This document shows, in pieces, positions 1 through 9,932 of a DNA stretch of 64,000 nucleotides. Under the pieces are notes generated by a model. That model had not been told where the DNA came from and searched no databases. It saw only the letters and a list, made by a program, of their open reading frames with translations. The translations under genes and the position numbers were made by a program. Within the stretch, counting starts at the first letter, position 1, and the number at the start of each line of letters is the position of its first letter. The DNA comes from Pseudomonas sp. NFR16 (GTDB lineage Bacteria; Pseudomonadota; Gammaproteobacteria; Pseudomonadales; Pseudomonadaceae): positions 310,001-374,000 of the forward strand of contig NZ_FNYJ01000001.1 in assembly GCF_900108875.1 (NCBI RefSeq), written 5' to 3'.

Positions 1-2
1 AA

Positions 3-419
3 GACCGCACCGTCAACATGTTTGTATTGGGTGCGAGTATCCCGGCCCCGTTGAGCATTACCATTTCGCGCGACAACCTGCTGCCCTCTGAAACCCTCAA
101 AGCCTACGTCGACAGGCAGGTAAAAATGCTCGCGTCCAAGCTGCGTGGCTACACGCTGCTGGGTAAAAAAGCCGTAGCACTGTCGGCCGTGGCGCCCATC
201 GACGGGGTTCAGATCGACGCGTATTACATGAACGAAGGACGACCTCTCTATCAGCGCCAGGCCGCATTCCTCATAGAGCCTGGGCGTGCGCTGATATTTT
301 CAACCACCGCGCAAGCTGACTTCAGCGCGCAGCAGAATCAGGACTGGGACGGCTTGCTCGCCAGCTTCCAGCCCCGCCAGAGCGACCCGGCCGCGCCCGA
401 CTCCAGCGAACAGGAGTAA
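3..419 (+). CDS. EagR-type T6SS effector chaperone (DUF1795/DcrB-like), 5' end outside the window
   Basis: Proteins of this family bind the N-terminal transmembrane helices of PAAR-Rhs effectors and load them onto VgrG of the type VI secretion system. The frame stays open to the left edge: the codons before the first ATG (position 18) read D-R-T-V-N, which fits the conserved segment before the usual 'MFVLG' strand of DUF1795 proteins. ATG18 is therefore an internal Met and the real start lies upstream. The visible part is about 138 residues and ends only a few bases before the Rhs effector, with a GGAG-like ribosome site between them. Gene order EagR then PAAR-Rhs is the standard one. The family call rests on recognised sequence character and on this context. 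Confidence 0.8.
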   Translation, partial: DRTVNMFVLGASIPAPLSITISRDNLLPSETLKAYVDRQVKMLASKLRGYTLLGKKAVALSAVAPIDGVQIDAYYMNEGRPLYQRQAAFLIEPGRALIFSTTAQADFSAQQNQDWDGLLASFQPRQSDPAAPDSSEQE

Positions 420-424
420 CGCTC

Positions 425-3400
425 ATGTTCGAAGCTGCCCGGTTCGGCGATGACATTTCACATACCAGCGCCCTTGGAGGGTTTCTCCTCGGCGCTGCGT
501 TGGGTATTGCACTGGTCGCGACCGTCGCCATTGCGACCTTCACGTGCGGGTTCGGCGTCGCGCTTTTGGCGGGTCTTGCAGCAGGCGTCGGAGGTAGCCT
601 GCTCACCGCCGCAGGGGAGGCGATAGGGAGTATGTTCTCATCGCCCTCCGGGACGATCGTGACAGCCTCACCCAACGTTTTCGTCAACAGCCGGCAGGCG
701 GCTCACGTTGCTCTAAGTCTGGGAGCATGTAGCAAACATCCGGGGCCGGTTCAGGTCGCCGAAGGTTCGACAAACGTATTCATTAACAGTACTGCGGCGG
801 CGCGCAAGGGCGACAAGATTACCTGTGGCGCGACCATTTCGAGCGGCTCGAACAATGTGCTGATCGGTGGTGGCACCCAGCGATATCTCCCGGTTGACGA
901 TGAAATCCCTGGCTGGCTGCGCACCACTGTAGACATATTGATGGCTGTCGCCGGCGCGGCGGGCGGTATCGCTCAGTTGATCAAGGCCGGCACCCAGGCG
1001 GGCATGAAGGCCGTCATGCCATGCGTGATGAAGTTCACTGCGGGCTTTGTCGCGGGCGAGGTCGCCAGTCGTTATGTAGTCGGACCTGCCATTGAACGCG
1101 CCGTGGGCGGACTCACGGGTAACCCGGTCGACATGACCACTGGGCGCAAAGTCATTCCGGATGAAACCGACTTCAGCCTGCCGGGACTGATGCCCATCGA
1201 GTGGTCGCGCTTCTATGCCAGCGACCTGACCGTGGACAGTGTCCTGGGGCGTGGCTGGGTATTGCCGTGGGAGCAAAACCTGCGTCGCAGTGGCCGATTC
1301 GTCTACCTCACCGACAACCAGGGCCGTAGCGTGCCTTTCGTTGATGTTCAGGCGGGAGAGCGGGTCTACAACCCTCATGAACAGGTCTATCTGGTTTGCA
1401 CAGAGGGTGGGCATTACCTGCTTCAGACCCTCGACAACATCTTTTTCTACTTCGGCGAAGTCCCGGACAACGACACTCGCGTGCCTTTGCAGCGTATCGA
1501 GAATGCTCTCGGGCATTTTCTGCATTTTACGCGGACCGTCGACGGTACGCTGACCGACATCAGCGCCACCGGTGGCGTTAGGGTTCACCTGCACTACGAC
1601 AATCCGTTAGGCCGCCTGACCGACGTGAAGCGTGTGGTCGACAACGAGGCCGTTGAGACGCTGGTCCAGTATCGCTATGACGACAACGGCCAGCTCATCG
1701 AAGTCATCAACCGCAATGGCGACTCGATGCGGCGTTTCAGTTACGCCGAAGGCGTCATGGCGACCCACAGCAATGCGTTGGGGCTGAGCTGCAACTACCG
1801 CTGGGAAACCATCGACGGCCAGCCGCGCGTGGTCGAGCACTGGACCAGTGATGGCGAGCACTTTCACTTCCGTTACGACTTCAAGCAGCGCACTTCATGG
1901 GCGACGGACGTGCTGGACCGAGAGCTGGAAGTCCACTACAACACAGATCATCGCGTCATCGCCAGCCGTGACTACGGTGGCGAACACTACAAGATCGACA
2001 TAGACGACAGCGGTAATATGACCGGTCTGACGCTGCCGGACGGCAATCGCCTGCAGCTCGAATACGACGACTATTCGCGACTCATCGAGGAAACCGACCC
2101 CCTGGGGCGCAGTATCAAATACACGTATCACCATCTGACCACGCTAGTGTCGTCGGTTTCGTATCCAGACGGCAGCGTCTGGCAGGCGCGCTACGACGAC
2201 AAGGGCAACCTCATCGCCGAAACCGACGCCCTCGGCCACAAAACCGAATACCTCAACAGCGACGACGGCCTGCCGCATACCATCATCGACGCGACGCGCA
2301 AGTCTAAATATCTGTGGTGGAATGGCCTGGCTCAGGTCGAGCGCTTTCAGGACTGTTCGGGCAAAAGTACCTTCTACACCTACGACGACCGCGCTCACCT
2401 GATCGCTGTCACCGATGCGTTGAATCAGACTACCAGGCTTGAGCGTAAGCCCGACGGCGAAGTACTGCGCATCGATCACCCGGACGGTACTGCCGAGTCT
2501 TTTACCTACAACGCCCTCGGCCAGGTGCTGACGCACACCGACGGCAAAGGTCAGACCACGCGTCTGCTGCGAACCGCGCGCGGATTGCCGAGCAGTCGCC
2601 AGGACGCCAAAGGCCAACGCATTCGCTACGAGTACGACAAGGCCATTCGCCTCACTGCACTGGTCAATGAAAACAACGCTGCCTATCAGTTCGCCTACGA
2701 CGCCTCGGATCGCCTGATCGAAGAAAAACGCATCGACAACCTGACGCGCCGTTTCAGCTACAACCTTGGTGGGCATCTGACGCGCGTCGATGAAATCGGC
2801 TACGGCGACCGGGCAGAACGACCACAGCGCAGCACCGAATTCGAACGCGATTCGATTGGCCGTCTGCTCGCCAAACTCAATCAGGATGCACGTCAGGATT
2901 ACACCTACGACGATGTGGATCGCCTGTTGTCGATTGCGCGGCTGCCTACAGCGATCGGCAAGAAACTCGGCATTGGGGAAGAAACGCTCACATTCGAGTA
3001 CGACCTGTTGGGCCGTCTGATCAAAGAGACCACGCCCCAAGGCGCGCTGGACTACGAATACGATCCGCTGAGTAACCTGACCACGCTGACATTGCCGACA
3101 GGCCAGCACCTCAACCATCTGTACTACGGCAGCGGCCACCTGCACCAACTCAACCTCGATGGCCTGCTTATCAGTGACATGGAACGCGATGACCTGCACC
3201 GCGAGGTGCTGCGCACTCAAGGCAAGCTCACCAGTTGCTTCGGTTACGATGCGATGGGCCGCAAAGCGTGGCAATTCGCATCGACGATGCCGGCTGACAA
3301 GCTCTCGCAGATTCACAATCCCGGCGACAACAGCCTGCTGGTTGAACACGGCCAGAACCCGATTCATCGCCGCTACGAATACGACCCGGCTGGCGAACTG

Positions 3401-4639
3401 ATCCGCACTCTCGACAAACTGCGTGGCGAGATCAAGTACGAATACGAAGCCAACGGCCAGTTGCACAGCCGCGATACGAGCAGACTCGTCGACAGCGAAG
3501 AGTTCAGGTACGACGCGGCCGCCAACCGACTGAACTTCAACACCAGCCAGTTCGACCAGGTCAAAGACAACCGCAGCAAGCGCTGGCGCGATCAGGAATA
3601 TGCCTACGATGCGTGGGGCAACCTGATCGAAAAGCGGGTAGGGCTGAACACGCTGCAGTCCTTCAGCTACGACTGCGAAAACCGGCTCGTGAAAGCTGAA
3701 ACGTTGGTGAACGGCAAACTGCAAGGCATCGGAACCTACCGTTACGACAGCCTTGGACGGCGCATCGGCAAGACGTCCGAGATAAACGGCCAGACCGAAC
3801 ACAAGCATTTTCTCTGGCAAGGCCTGCGGATGCTGCGCGAAGAAACGCCGTGGCAGAGCAGCCTGTATGTCTACGAGCCGCGAAGCTATGCACCTCTGGC
3901 GCGAGTGGACCAAAACGAAGGCGAAGAAGAGAAAAAGCTTTACTACTTCCACACCGACCAGATCGGCACGCCGCTGGAGATGACGGACGTTGATGGGAGC
4001 ATTGTCTGGCAGGCCACCTACAAGGCTTGGGGTGAGATTGAGGCGCTAGCAGTCAACGGGGTCGAGCAGAATCTGCGGTTCCAGGGACAGTACTTCGACG
4101 ACGAAACGGGGCTGCACTACAACACATTTCGGTATTACGATCCGCAGGTGGGGCGGTTTATTACGCAGGATCCGATTGGGTTGGATGGGGGCGTGAATCT
4201 TTACAGGTACGCCCCTAACCCTGTTAGCTGGATCGACCCATGGGGATGGGCCTTCAAAGGTGTTGATTTTACAGGCTCACCTGATTTGTTTCCCGTGACG
4301 GGGAATCAGAAAAACATTGTGTCTATCACTATGCAAGGTGCGAGGGGGAGAGACTTCACACAGGCCTATAAAGAAGCCGGGATCAAAGCATCGGGAGCAG
4401 ACGATTACACTTGGCATCACCTCGATGATTTTGATCCGAAAACTGGCAAGACAACCATGCAACTGGTTAAAACGTCTGCGCATGAGGCGACCTTCCCCCA
4501 CGGGGGATCTGTTTCGCAGTTCGAAAAACATTTTGGATTGCCTTCTGGTTCATACGGAACCGCGGATGCAGTTGGTATTTCCCATTCTAAAGGCTGGTTA
4601 AAGGGGCGGGCTCCTAAATCCCTCTCATCAACATGTTAA
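425..4639 (+). CDS. Full-length PAAR-Rhs T6SS effector with an HNH/WHH-type nuclease tip
   Basis: 1404 residues. A prePAAR motif (AAR..D...H, residues 4-13) is followed by two hydrophobic helices (about 17-65), a PAAR domain (about 70-152), a third hydrophobic stretch (about 165-220), the YD-repeat Rhs shell (about 233-1248) and the two aspartate motifs DPIG (D1249) and DPWG (D1271) that mark self-cleavage of the tip. The released C-terminal toxin is about 128 residues (1277-1404). It carries W-H-H at 1330-1332, then His1353 and PHGG around 1359, the pattern of WHH-type HNH/endonuclease VII toxins. The PAAR should sit on the VgrG spike. The tip is more AT-rich than the Rhs core, as expected for an exchanged module. 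Immunity is the next gene. DNase activity is inferred from the motif. Confidence 0.93.
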   Translation: MFEAARFGDDISHTSALGGFLLGAALGIALVATVAIATFTCGFGVALLAGLAAGVGGSLLTAAGEAIGSMFSSPSGTIVTASPNVFVNSRQAAHVALSLGACSKHPGPVQVAEGSTNVFINSTAAARKGDKITCGATISSGSNNVLIGGGTQRYLPVDDEIPGWLRTTVDILMAVAGAAGGIAQLIKAGTQAGMKAVMPCVMKFTAGFVAGEVASRYVVGPAIERAVGGLTGNPVDMTTGRKVIPDETDFSLPGLMPIEWSRFYASDLTVDSVLGRGWVLPWEQNLRRSGRFVYLTDNQGRSVPFVDVQAGERVYNPHEQVYLVCTEGGHYLLQTLDNIFFYFGEVPDNDTRVPLQRIENALGHFLHFTRTVDGTLTDISATGGVRVHLHYDNPLGRLTDVKRVVDNEAVETLVQYRYDDNGQLIEVINRNGDSMRRFSYAEGVMATHSNALGLSCNYRWETIDGQPRVVEHWTSDGEHFHFRYDFKQRTSWATDVLDRELEVHYNTDHRVIASRDYGGEHYKIDIDDSGNMTGLTLPDGNRLQLEYDDYSRLIEETDPLGRSIKYTYHHLTTLVSSVSYPDGSVWQARYDDKGNLIAETDALGHKTEYLNSDDGLPHTIIDATRKSKYLWWNGLAQVERFQDCSGKSTFYTYDDRAHLIAVTDALNQTTRLERKPDGEVLRIDHPDGTAESFTYNALGQVLTHTDGKGQTTRLLRTARGLPSSRQDAKGQRIRYEYDKAIRLTALVNENNAAYQFAYDASDRLIEEKRIDNLTRRFSYNLGGHLTRVDEIGYGDRAERPQRSTEFERDSIGRLLAKLNQDARQDYTYDDVDRLLSIARLPTAIGKKLGIGEETLTFEYDLLGRLIKETTPQGALDYEYDPLSNLTTLTLPTGQHLNHLYYGSGHLHQLNLDGLLISDMERDDLHREVLRTQGKLTSCFGYDAMGRKAWQFASTMPADKLSQIHNPGDNSLLVEHGQNPIHRRYEYDPAGELIRTLDKLRGEIKYEYEANGQLHSRDTSRLVDSEEFRYDAAANRLNFNTSQFDQVKDNRSKRWRDQEYAYDAWGNLIEKRVGLNTLQSFSYDCENRLVKAETLVNGKLQGIGTYRYDSLGRRIGKTSEINGQTEHKHFLWQGLRMLREETPWQSSLYVYEPRSYAPLARVDQNEGEEEKKLYYFHTDQIGTPLEMTDVDGSIVWQATYKAWGEIEALAVNGVEQNLRFQGQYFDDETGLHYNTFRYYDPQVGRFITQDPIGLDGGVNLYRYAPNPVSWIDPWGWAFKGVDFTGSPDLFPVTGNQKNIVSITMQGARGRDFTQAYKEAGIKASGADDYTWHHLDDFDPKTGKTTMQLVKTSAHEATFPHGGSVSQFEKHFGLPSGSYGTADAVGISHSKGWLKGRAPKSLSSTC

Positions 4640-4655
4640 AATAGAGGTTTACTCG

Positions 4656-5147
4656 ATGACAATCCTTCACTTTTCTAAGTCGGGCACAGCAATAGAAGAT
4701 TTTGATCTTATTGAGTTGCAGAAAGTTATCAGGCATGAACTGCCAGATAGTTTTAAAAAGTTTTTCTTAAAAAATAATGGTGGCGTGCCTGACCGAGATT
4801 GGTGGGACAGTGGCGATGAGTATGAACCAATTAGAGTGAAGAAATTTAAATCTGTAGCTGTTGCGGGCGCAGATGACGCCGGGGAAACAAAATATCTAGG
4901 CGGCTGTTATCTGGCTATGACGTCTAGAGAGGTTGTGCCTCAAACGTTACTACCATTTGCGATCGATGATGGTGGAAATTTCTTTTGTTTGGATCTGTCC
5001 GATGGCAATGTCTGTTTTTACGCTATCGATGCATTTGACTCTGATAGCAGTTTTTCAACTAATCACGCTAGGGCTTATCGATGGTTGGCAGCATCATTTG
5101 AAGCGTTCATAAATGGCTTAGTCAATGAGTCCGAGGTGGATATTTAA
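4656..5147 (+). CDS. SMI1/KNR4 (SUKH) family immunity protein for the main Rhs tip
   Basis: 163 residues with the SUKH pattern: an N-terminal helix with acidic residues, ELPDSFKKFFLKNNGG near residues 30-45, and the strand block LLPFAIDDGGNFFCLDL near 100-117. SUKH proteins neutralise many nuclease toxins, including HNH types, by direct binding. The gene starts 16 bases after the toxin stop with a GAGG-like site upstream, so it is co-transcribed with the effector. It is AT-rich compared with the Rhs core. A second, clearly related SUKH gene lies at 12532-13017 without a toxin. Confidence 0.9.
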   Translation: MTILHFSKSGTAIEDFDLIELQKVIRHELPDSFKKFFLKNNGGVPDRDWWDSGDEYEPIRVKKFKSVAVAGADDAGETKYLGGCYLAMTSREVVPQTLLPFAIDDGGNFFCLDLSDGNVCFYAIDAFDSDSSFSTNHARAYRWLAASFEAFINGLVNESEVDI

Positions 5148-5248
5148 ATTAGATTGGGTCCTCAGCCTGCGCAGTAAATGACTTTATAGCAAAGGCTTTA
5201 ATTGCCATTCCAATAATTTTAAGGCCGCAAACCCTGCATTGACTTGCA

Positions 5249-6437
5249 GTCTCGACAACCACCGCGGCGAGATCAAGTACCAATACGAAGCCAACGGCCA
5301 GTTGCACAGCCGCGATACGGGCAGACTCGTCGACAGCGAAGAGTTCCGCTACGACGCGGCCGCCAATCGACTGAACTTCAACACCAGCCAGTTCGATCAG
5401 GTCAAAGACAACCGCATCAAGCGCTGGCGCGATCAGGAATATGCCTACGATGCGTGGGGCAACCTGATCGAAAAGCGAGTAGGGCTGAGCACGCTGCAGA
5501 CGCTCGCCTATGACTGCGAAAACCGGCTCGTCAAAGCTGAACGTTGGTGAACGGCAAACTGTAAGGCATCGGAACCTATCGTTACGACACCCTTGGACAG
5601 CGCATCGGCAAGACGTCCGAGATAAACGGGCAGACCGAACACAAGCATTTTCTCTGGCAAGGCCTGCGGATGCTGCGCTAAGAAACGCCGTGGCAGAGCA
5701 GCCTGTATGTCTACGAGCCGCGAAGCTATGCACCTCTGGCGCGAGTGGACCAAAACGAAGGCGAAGAAGAGAAAAAGCTTTACTACTTCCACACCGACCA
5801 GATCGGCACGCCGCTGGAGATGACGGACGTTGATGGGAGCATTGTCTGGCAGGCCACCTACAAGGCTTGGGGTGAGATTGAGGCGCTAGCAGTCAACGGG
5901 GTCGAGCAGAATCTGCGGTTCCAGGGACAGTACTTCGACGACGAAACGGGGCTGCACTACAACACATTTCGGTATTACGATCCGCAGGTGGGGCGGTTTA
6001 TTACGCAGGATCCGATTGGGTTGGTAGGTGGATTCAACCTATATCAATACGCGCCGAACCCGCTCGGTTGGCTGGACCCATGGGGGTGGGCGTGTATCCC
6101 GAACAAAATTTCAGGAACAGCTAGAGAGGCGCGTGTAGGCAAAAAGCTGGACGCTACATTTGGCAAAGAAAACGTGCTCCGTGAACGATATCTTAGAGGA
6201 GCAGACGGTAAGATTGTGAAAGGCCCCGACGGTACTGCCCGGCGGGTGGATTTCGTGGTCAAACGTAGAGACGGGAGTTGGTCACCAATTGAAGTCACTA
6301 GCAAAACGGCAGATAAAACGCTTCAGATAACTAAAGAGTCAGAAATTCGACAGCTAGGCGGCATGTACGTTAGAAATCCAAAAACTAGAGAGTTGATAGA
6401 GTTGTCCGATGTCTCGCGATTAATAAGGGTGGAATGA
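5249..6437 (+). pseudogene. Displaced Rhs 3' end, cassette 2, with a PD-(D/E)xK-like toxin tip
   Basis: Similarity to the main Rhs begins near 5249. The core segment is broken by a one-base deletion near 5541 (reading ends at 5550) and by a TAA near 5679 where the main gene has GAA. From 5745 the frame is open for 230 residues and includes the YDPQVGRF-QDPIG motif and the second DP motif. The roughly 115-residue tip contains RRVDFVV followed by PIEVTSK, a D...ExxxK spacing typical of PD-(D/E)xK nucleases. This assignment is motif-level only. Bases 5702-6022 are nearly identical to the main gene at about 3858-4179, so this cassette could recombine with it. The tip stop overlaps the next start (ATGA at 6434). 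Confidence 0.75.
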
Positions 6438-6757
6438 TGGTGGATCTTGTAAAATTCAGTGTTCCTTTGCTTTACAGTAGAAACAAAAACCTGGAGTACA
6501 AGAGCAATATTATTGAGATGTCGACATCTCTGCTCGGTTTTTTGAAACAGGAAAATCTAATAAAAACGGAACCATTTACTACAAGCGGCGACTTGAAGAT
6601 GGATTTCGAGCTGAGAGAATCTGAAATTACGCCGGATGGCCTAAAGATGTTTAAGGATGCGATACCTAAGTGGTGGAAGAAGATAGATCAAGGATTGGAT
6701 AGGTCTGATATCGAATATTTGAAGGCCTCGTTAAAAAAAATTAGGCTGGTAAGCTAG
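6434..6757 (+). CDS. Predicted immunity protein of cassette 2 (unrecognised family)
   Basis: 107 residues, starting at an ATG that overlaps the stop of the preceding toxin tip by four bases, the usual toxin-immunity coupling. The sequence is charged, lysine-rich and AT-rich, with no signal peptide or membrane segment, so it should act in the cytoplasm against the nuclease-like tip. I do not recognise the family. The immunity role is inferred from position, size and composition. Confidence 0.65.
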   Translation: MMVDLVKFSVPLLYSRNKNLEYKSNIIEMSTSLLGFLKQENLIKTEPFTTSGDLKMDFELRESEITPDGLKMFKDAIPKWWKKIDQGLDRSDIEYLKASLKKIRLVS

Positions 6758-6796
6758 TACATAGATCATCTATATTGGTCACTCAGCAACTGAAGC

Positions 6797-6831
6797 AGGC
6801 ACCAATTTCTTGGTGCCTCCTTTGGCTTTTT
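6797..6831 (+). terminator. Likely intrinsic terminator after cassette 2
   Basis: A perfect 9-bp stem (AGGCACCAA / TTGGTGCCT) with a 4-base TTTC loop at 6797-6818. A five-T run follows at 6827-6831 after a short C/T-rich spacer. It lies about 40 bases beyond the cassette 2 immunity gene. The T run is not immediately adjacent to the stem, so termination efficiency is uncertain. Confidence 0.5.
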
Positions 6832-7019
6832 AAAGGAGTTGAACTACACAGTAGACACCGTAATGGCGGCAGACGGGGTCAAGATTGTGGTAGGCATCTC
6901 ACAGCTTACTTTGCAGCAAAATTTTGTAAGCCTTCGTTTTTGGCGCTCAACGCTCAATTTCTGATGGGCTGACCACGCAATCTCAGTGACGCCAATCGTT
7001 GCATAAGGCACCGGCGGCT

Positions 7020-8470
7020 GTTCATCAGCGACATGGAACGCGACGACCTGCACCACGAAGTGCTGCGTACCCAGGGCAAACTCACCAGTTGCTTCGGTTA
7101 CGATGCGATGGGCCGCAAAGCGTGGCAATTCGCATCGACGATGCCAGCTGACAAGCTCTCGCAGATTCACAATCCCGGCGACAACAGCCTGCTGGTTGAA
7201 CACGGCCAGAACCCGATTCATCGCCGCCACGAATACGACCCGGCTGGCGAATTGATCCGCACCCTCGACAAACTGCGCGGCGAGATCAAGTACGAATACG
7301 AAGCCAACGGCCAGTTGCACAGCCGTGACACGGGCAAGCTCGTCGACAGCGAAGAGTTCCGCTACGACGCGGCCGCCAACCGACTGAACTTCAACACCAG
7401 CCAGTTCGACCAGGTCAAAGACAACCGCATCAAACGCTGGCGCGATCAGGAATATGCCTACGATGCGTGGGGCAACCTGATCGAAAAGCGGGTAGGGCTG
7501 AACAAGCTGCAGTCCTTCAGCTACGACTGCGAAAACCGCCTCGTCAACGCTGAAACGTTGATCAACGGCAAGCTGCATAGTGTCGGCACATACCGCTACG
7601 ACAGCCTTGGCCGACGTGTTGGCAAGAGGTCCGAAATCGAAGGCCAGACCGAACACAAACACTTTCTCTGGCAAGGCCTGCGGATGCTGCGGGAAGAAAC
7701 GCCGTGGCAGAGCAGCCTGTATGTTTACGAACTGAATAGCTACGCGCCACTGGCCCGAGTCGATCAACAGGAAGGTGAGGCCGAACAGAAGCTCTATTAC
7801 TTCCACACCGACCAGATCGGCACGCCGCTGGAAATGACCGACGTTGATGGCAGTATTGTCTGGCAGGCGACGTACAAGGCATGGGGTGAGGTTGAAGCAT
7901 TCGCCGTCAACGAGATTGAGCAAAACCTGCGTTTCCAGGGGCAGTATTTCGACGACGAGACGGGGCTGCACTACAACACATTTCGGTATTACGATCCGCA
8001 GGTGGGCCGGTTTATAACGCAGGATCCGATTGGATTAGAGGGAGGAATCAATCTATACCAATATGCTCCTAGTCCGGTGATGTGGCTAGATCCTGAGGGA
8101 TTAACGACCTATAACACAATGCCTGGGATTGCTGGCTTTCAAAAGCATCATATTATTCCCCAACAATTTGCGGATCACGCAGTGCTGAAATCTGCAGGGA
8201 TGAATATTCATGCGTCTAATAATATAATATATATTACCAAAATATGCAGAAAACCATCCGACTCGAACTGTTCATAGAGGCTCCCATCCGGCCTATAATG
8301 CAGAAGTTAGAGGTAATTTGAATGAGGTTGAAAGGGTTGGTCGTCAGCAAGGTTGGACGAAGGCGCAATATAAAGAAGCAGTTGATGGTGTTATTAGCGA
8401 AAACAGGCAGGGACTACGCAAGGGCGAAATAAAACTGAATAAAAACTCCATTAGAAAAGGGGCGTGTTAG
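7020..8470 (+). pseudogene. Displaced Rhs 3' end, cassette 3, with a frameshifted AHH-type HNH nuclease tip
   Basis: Rhs similarity starts near 7020 (LFISDMERDDL) and the frame is open from 7033 to 8277 (414 residues), through QDPIGLEGG and WLDPEG. The tip begins GFQKHHIIPQQFADHAVL, typical of AHH nucleases. Reading stops early at 8277 because of one extra base in an AT-repeat near 8233. If that base is removed, the frame runs NIIYLPKYAENHPTRTVHRG, then a natural AHH-type C-terminus with GSHPAYN, ending at 8470 directly against the immunity gene. The toxin is therefore probably inactive in this genome, although the immunity gene is intact. A base-calling error at the AT run is the alternative. 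Confidence 0.85.
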
Positions 8471-9034
8471 GTGAAGATTCTGGTTCCGATAGATAGTTAT
8501 CCTGAACGATATTGGCTGTCTTATGATCATAAAAACAGTATTGATCATTTAAAGTTTCTTGAATGCAGTCCGGTGTCGCCTAATGAAGGGCTCACTAAGC
8601 TAAGTTTTAAGAGAAAAGTGAGTTTGAAAGATTTTCGGAAGTTTGATTATCTTTTTAGTGATGGTCCAGATGTAGTTAGCTCACGTATTGCGGACCTGAT
8701 TAGTTCTTCAGATTTTGCCAGTAATGTGCAATTTGTTTCGTGCGAGTTAGCCATAAATGGGGATGTTTATTTAGATTATTTCGTGATTAATTATCTGGTG
8801 TCTGAGGTTGCATTTGATATGGACAGGTCTCAGTATAAGCCATTGATAAAATCTGTTCCGGACGGTCCGAAAAAATTTCAATATATAGTATTGAAAGATC
8901 GAAAACCAAACAGTGGTATTTTTAGATCTGCTGAAAGTAATAGTCATGTAGTGGTATCTGATGAAGTGGCAGAATTTTTTAAGTCAAATTCTGTGGTTGG
9001 TGTAGAATTCGTGTCTGAAAAAGACGGTATATAA
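8471..9034 (+). CDS. Imm11-like (DUF1629) immunity protein of cassette 3
   Basis: 187 residues from a GTG start placed directly after the restored toxin stop at 8470. The C-terminal part (GIFRSAE..SHVVVSDEVAEFF, then GVEFV) resembles the Imm11/DUF1629 family, which is often encoded next to AHH-type nucleases. That partner matches the tip seen here. No membrane segment. AT-rich relative to the Rhs core. The family assignment is from recall of the pattern and is moderate. Confidence 0.65.
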   Translation: MKILVPIDSYPERYWLSYDHKNSIDHLKFLECSPVSPNEGLTKLSFKRKVSLKDFRKFDYLFSDGPDVVSSRIADLISSSDFASNVQFVSCELAINGDVYLDYFVINYLVSEVAFDMDRSQYKPLIKSVPDGPKKFQYIVLKDRKPNSGIFRSAESNSHVVVSDEVAEFFKSNSVVGVEFVSEKDGI

Positions 9035-9144
9035 AAGACTCGGTTAAACTAGGTGGAGCCATCAAGGACGGATTGAGCGACTCATGGGCTTTTCGGTCTA
9101 AAAAGCTGTCGCTTACTACAAGGTTGATGGCGCGTTAGAAAGCT

Positions 9145-9893
9145 GCCTTATCAAGCCAACGGTCAGCAGCACAGCCGCGGTACCGGCAGGCTCGTCGACA
9201 GCGAAGAGTTCCGCTACGACGCTGCCGCCAACCGACTGAACTTCAACACCAGCCAGTTCGACCAGGTCAAAGACAACCGCATCAAACGCTGGCGTGATCA
9301 GGAATATGCCTACGATGCGTGGGGCAAACTGATCGAAAAGCGGGTGGGGCTGAGCACGCTGCAGACGTTCGCCTATGACTGCGAAAACCGGCTCGTCAAA
9401 GCTGAAACGTTGGTGAACGGCAAACTGCAAGGCATCGGAACCTACCGTTAAGACAGCCTTGGCCGACGCGTCGGCAAAACGTCCGAGATAGACGGGCAGA
9501 CCGAACACAATCACTTTCTCTGGCAAGGCCTGCGGATGCTGCGGGAAGAGATGCCGTGGCAGAGCAGCCTTTATATCTTCGAGCCCGGCAGCTACGCACC
9601 CCGTGCGAGTGGATCAACAGGAAGGTGAGTCCGAACAGAAGCTCTACTACTTCCACACCGACCAGATCGGCACGCCGCTGGAAATGACCGACGTTGATGG
9701 CAGCATTGTCTGGCAGGCGAGGTACAAGACTTTGGGTGAGGTTGAAGCGTTTGCCGTCAACGCCGTCGAGCAGAGTCTGCGTTTTCAGGGTCAGTACTTC
9801 GACGACGAGACGGGGCTGCACTACAACACATTTCGGTATTACGATCCGCAGGTAGGGCGGTTTAATACCCAGGATCCGATTGGGTTAGGTAAA
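9145..9893 (+). pseudogene. Displaced Rhs 3' end, cassette 4, toxin tip deleted
   Basis: Degenerate Rhs core. Similarity starts near 9150. A TAC-to-TAA nonsense change lies near 9449 (GTYR*), and an indel near 9597-9606 shifts the frame. From 9603 the frame is open through YYDPQVGRF and QDPIGL (Asp codon at 9873), then passes without a stop into the immunity-type sequence that follows. The second DP motif and the entire toxin tip are missing. The join lies at about 9888-9893, so a deletion has fused the Rhs core to the sequence just upstream of its immunity gene. Confidence 0.8.
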
Positions 9894-9932
9894 ACTACCT
9901 ATGTCCAGTTGCGGTTAAACGGAAAAATAACG

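Noticed and set aside
2144..3952. Very long open frame (602 codons) on the minus strand within the main Rhs gene
   Set aside because: It is the antisense of the repetitive YD core; the same antisense frame recurs at every Rhs fragment in the array. No ribosome site or protein family supports it.
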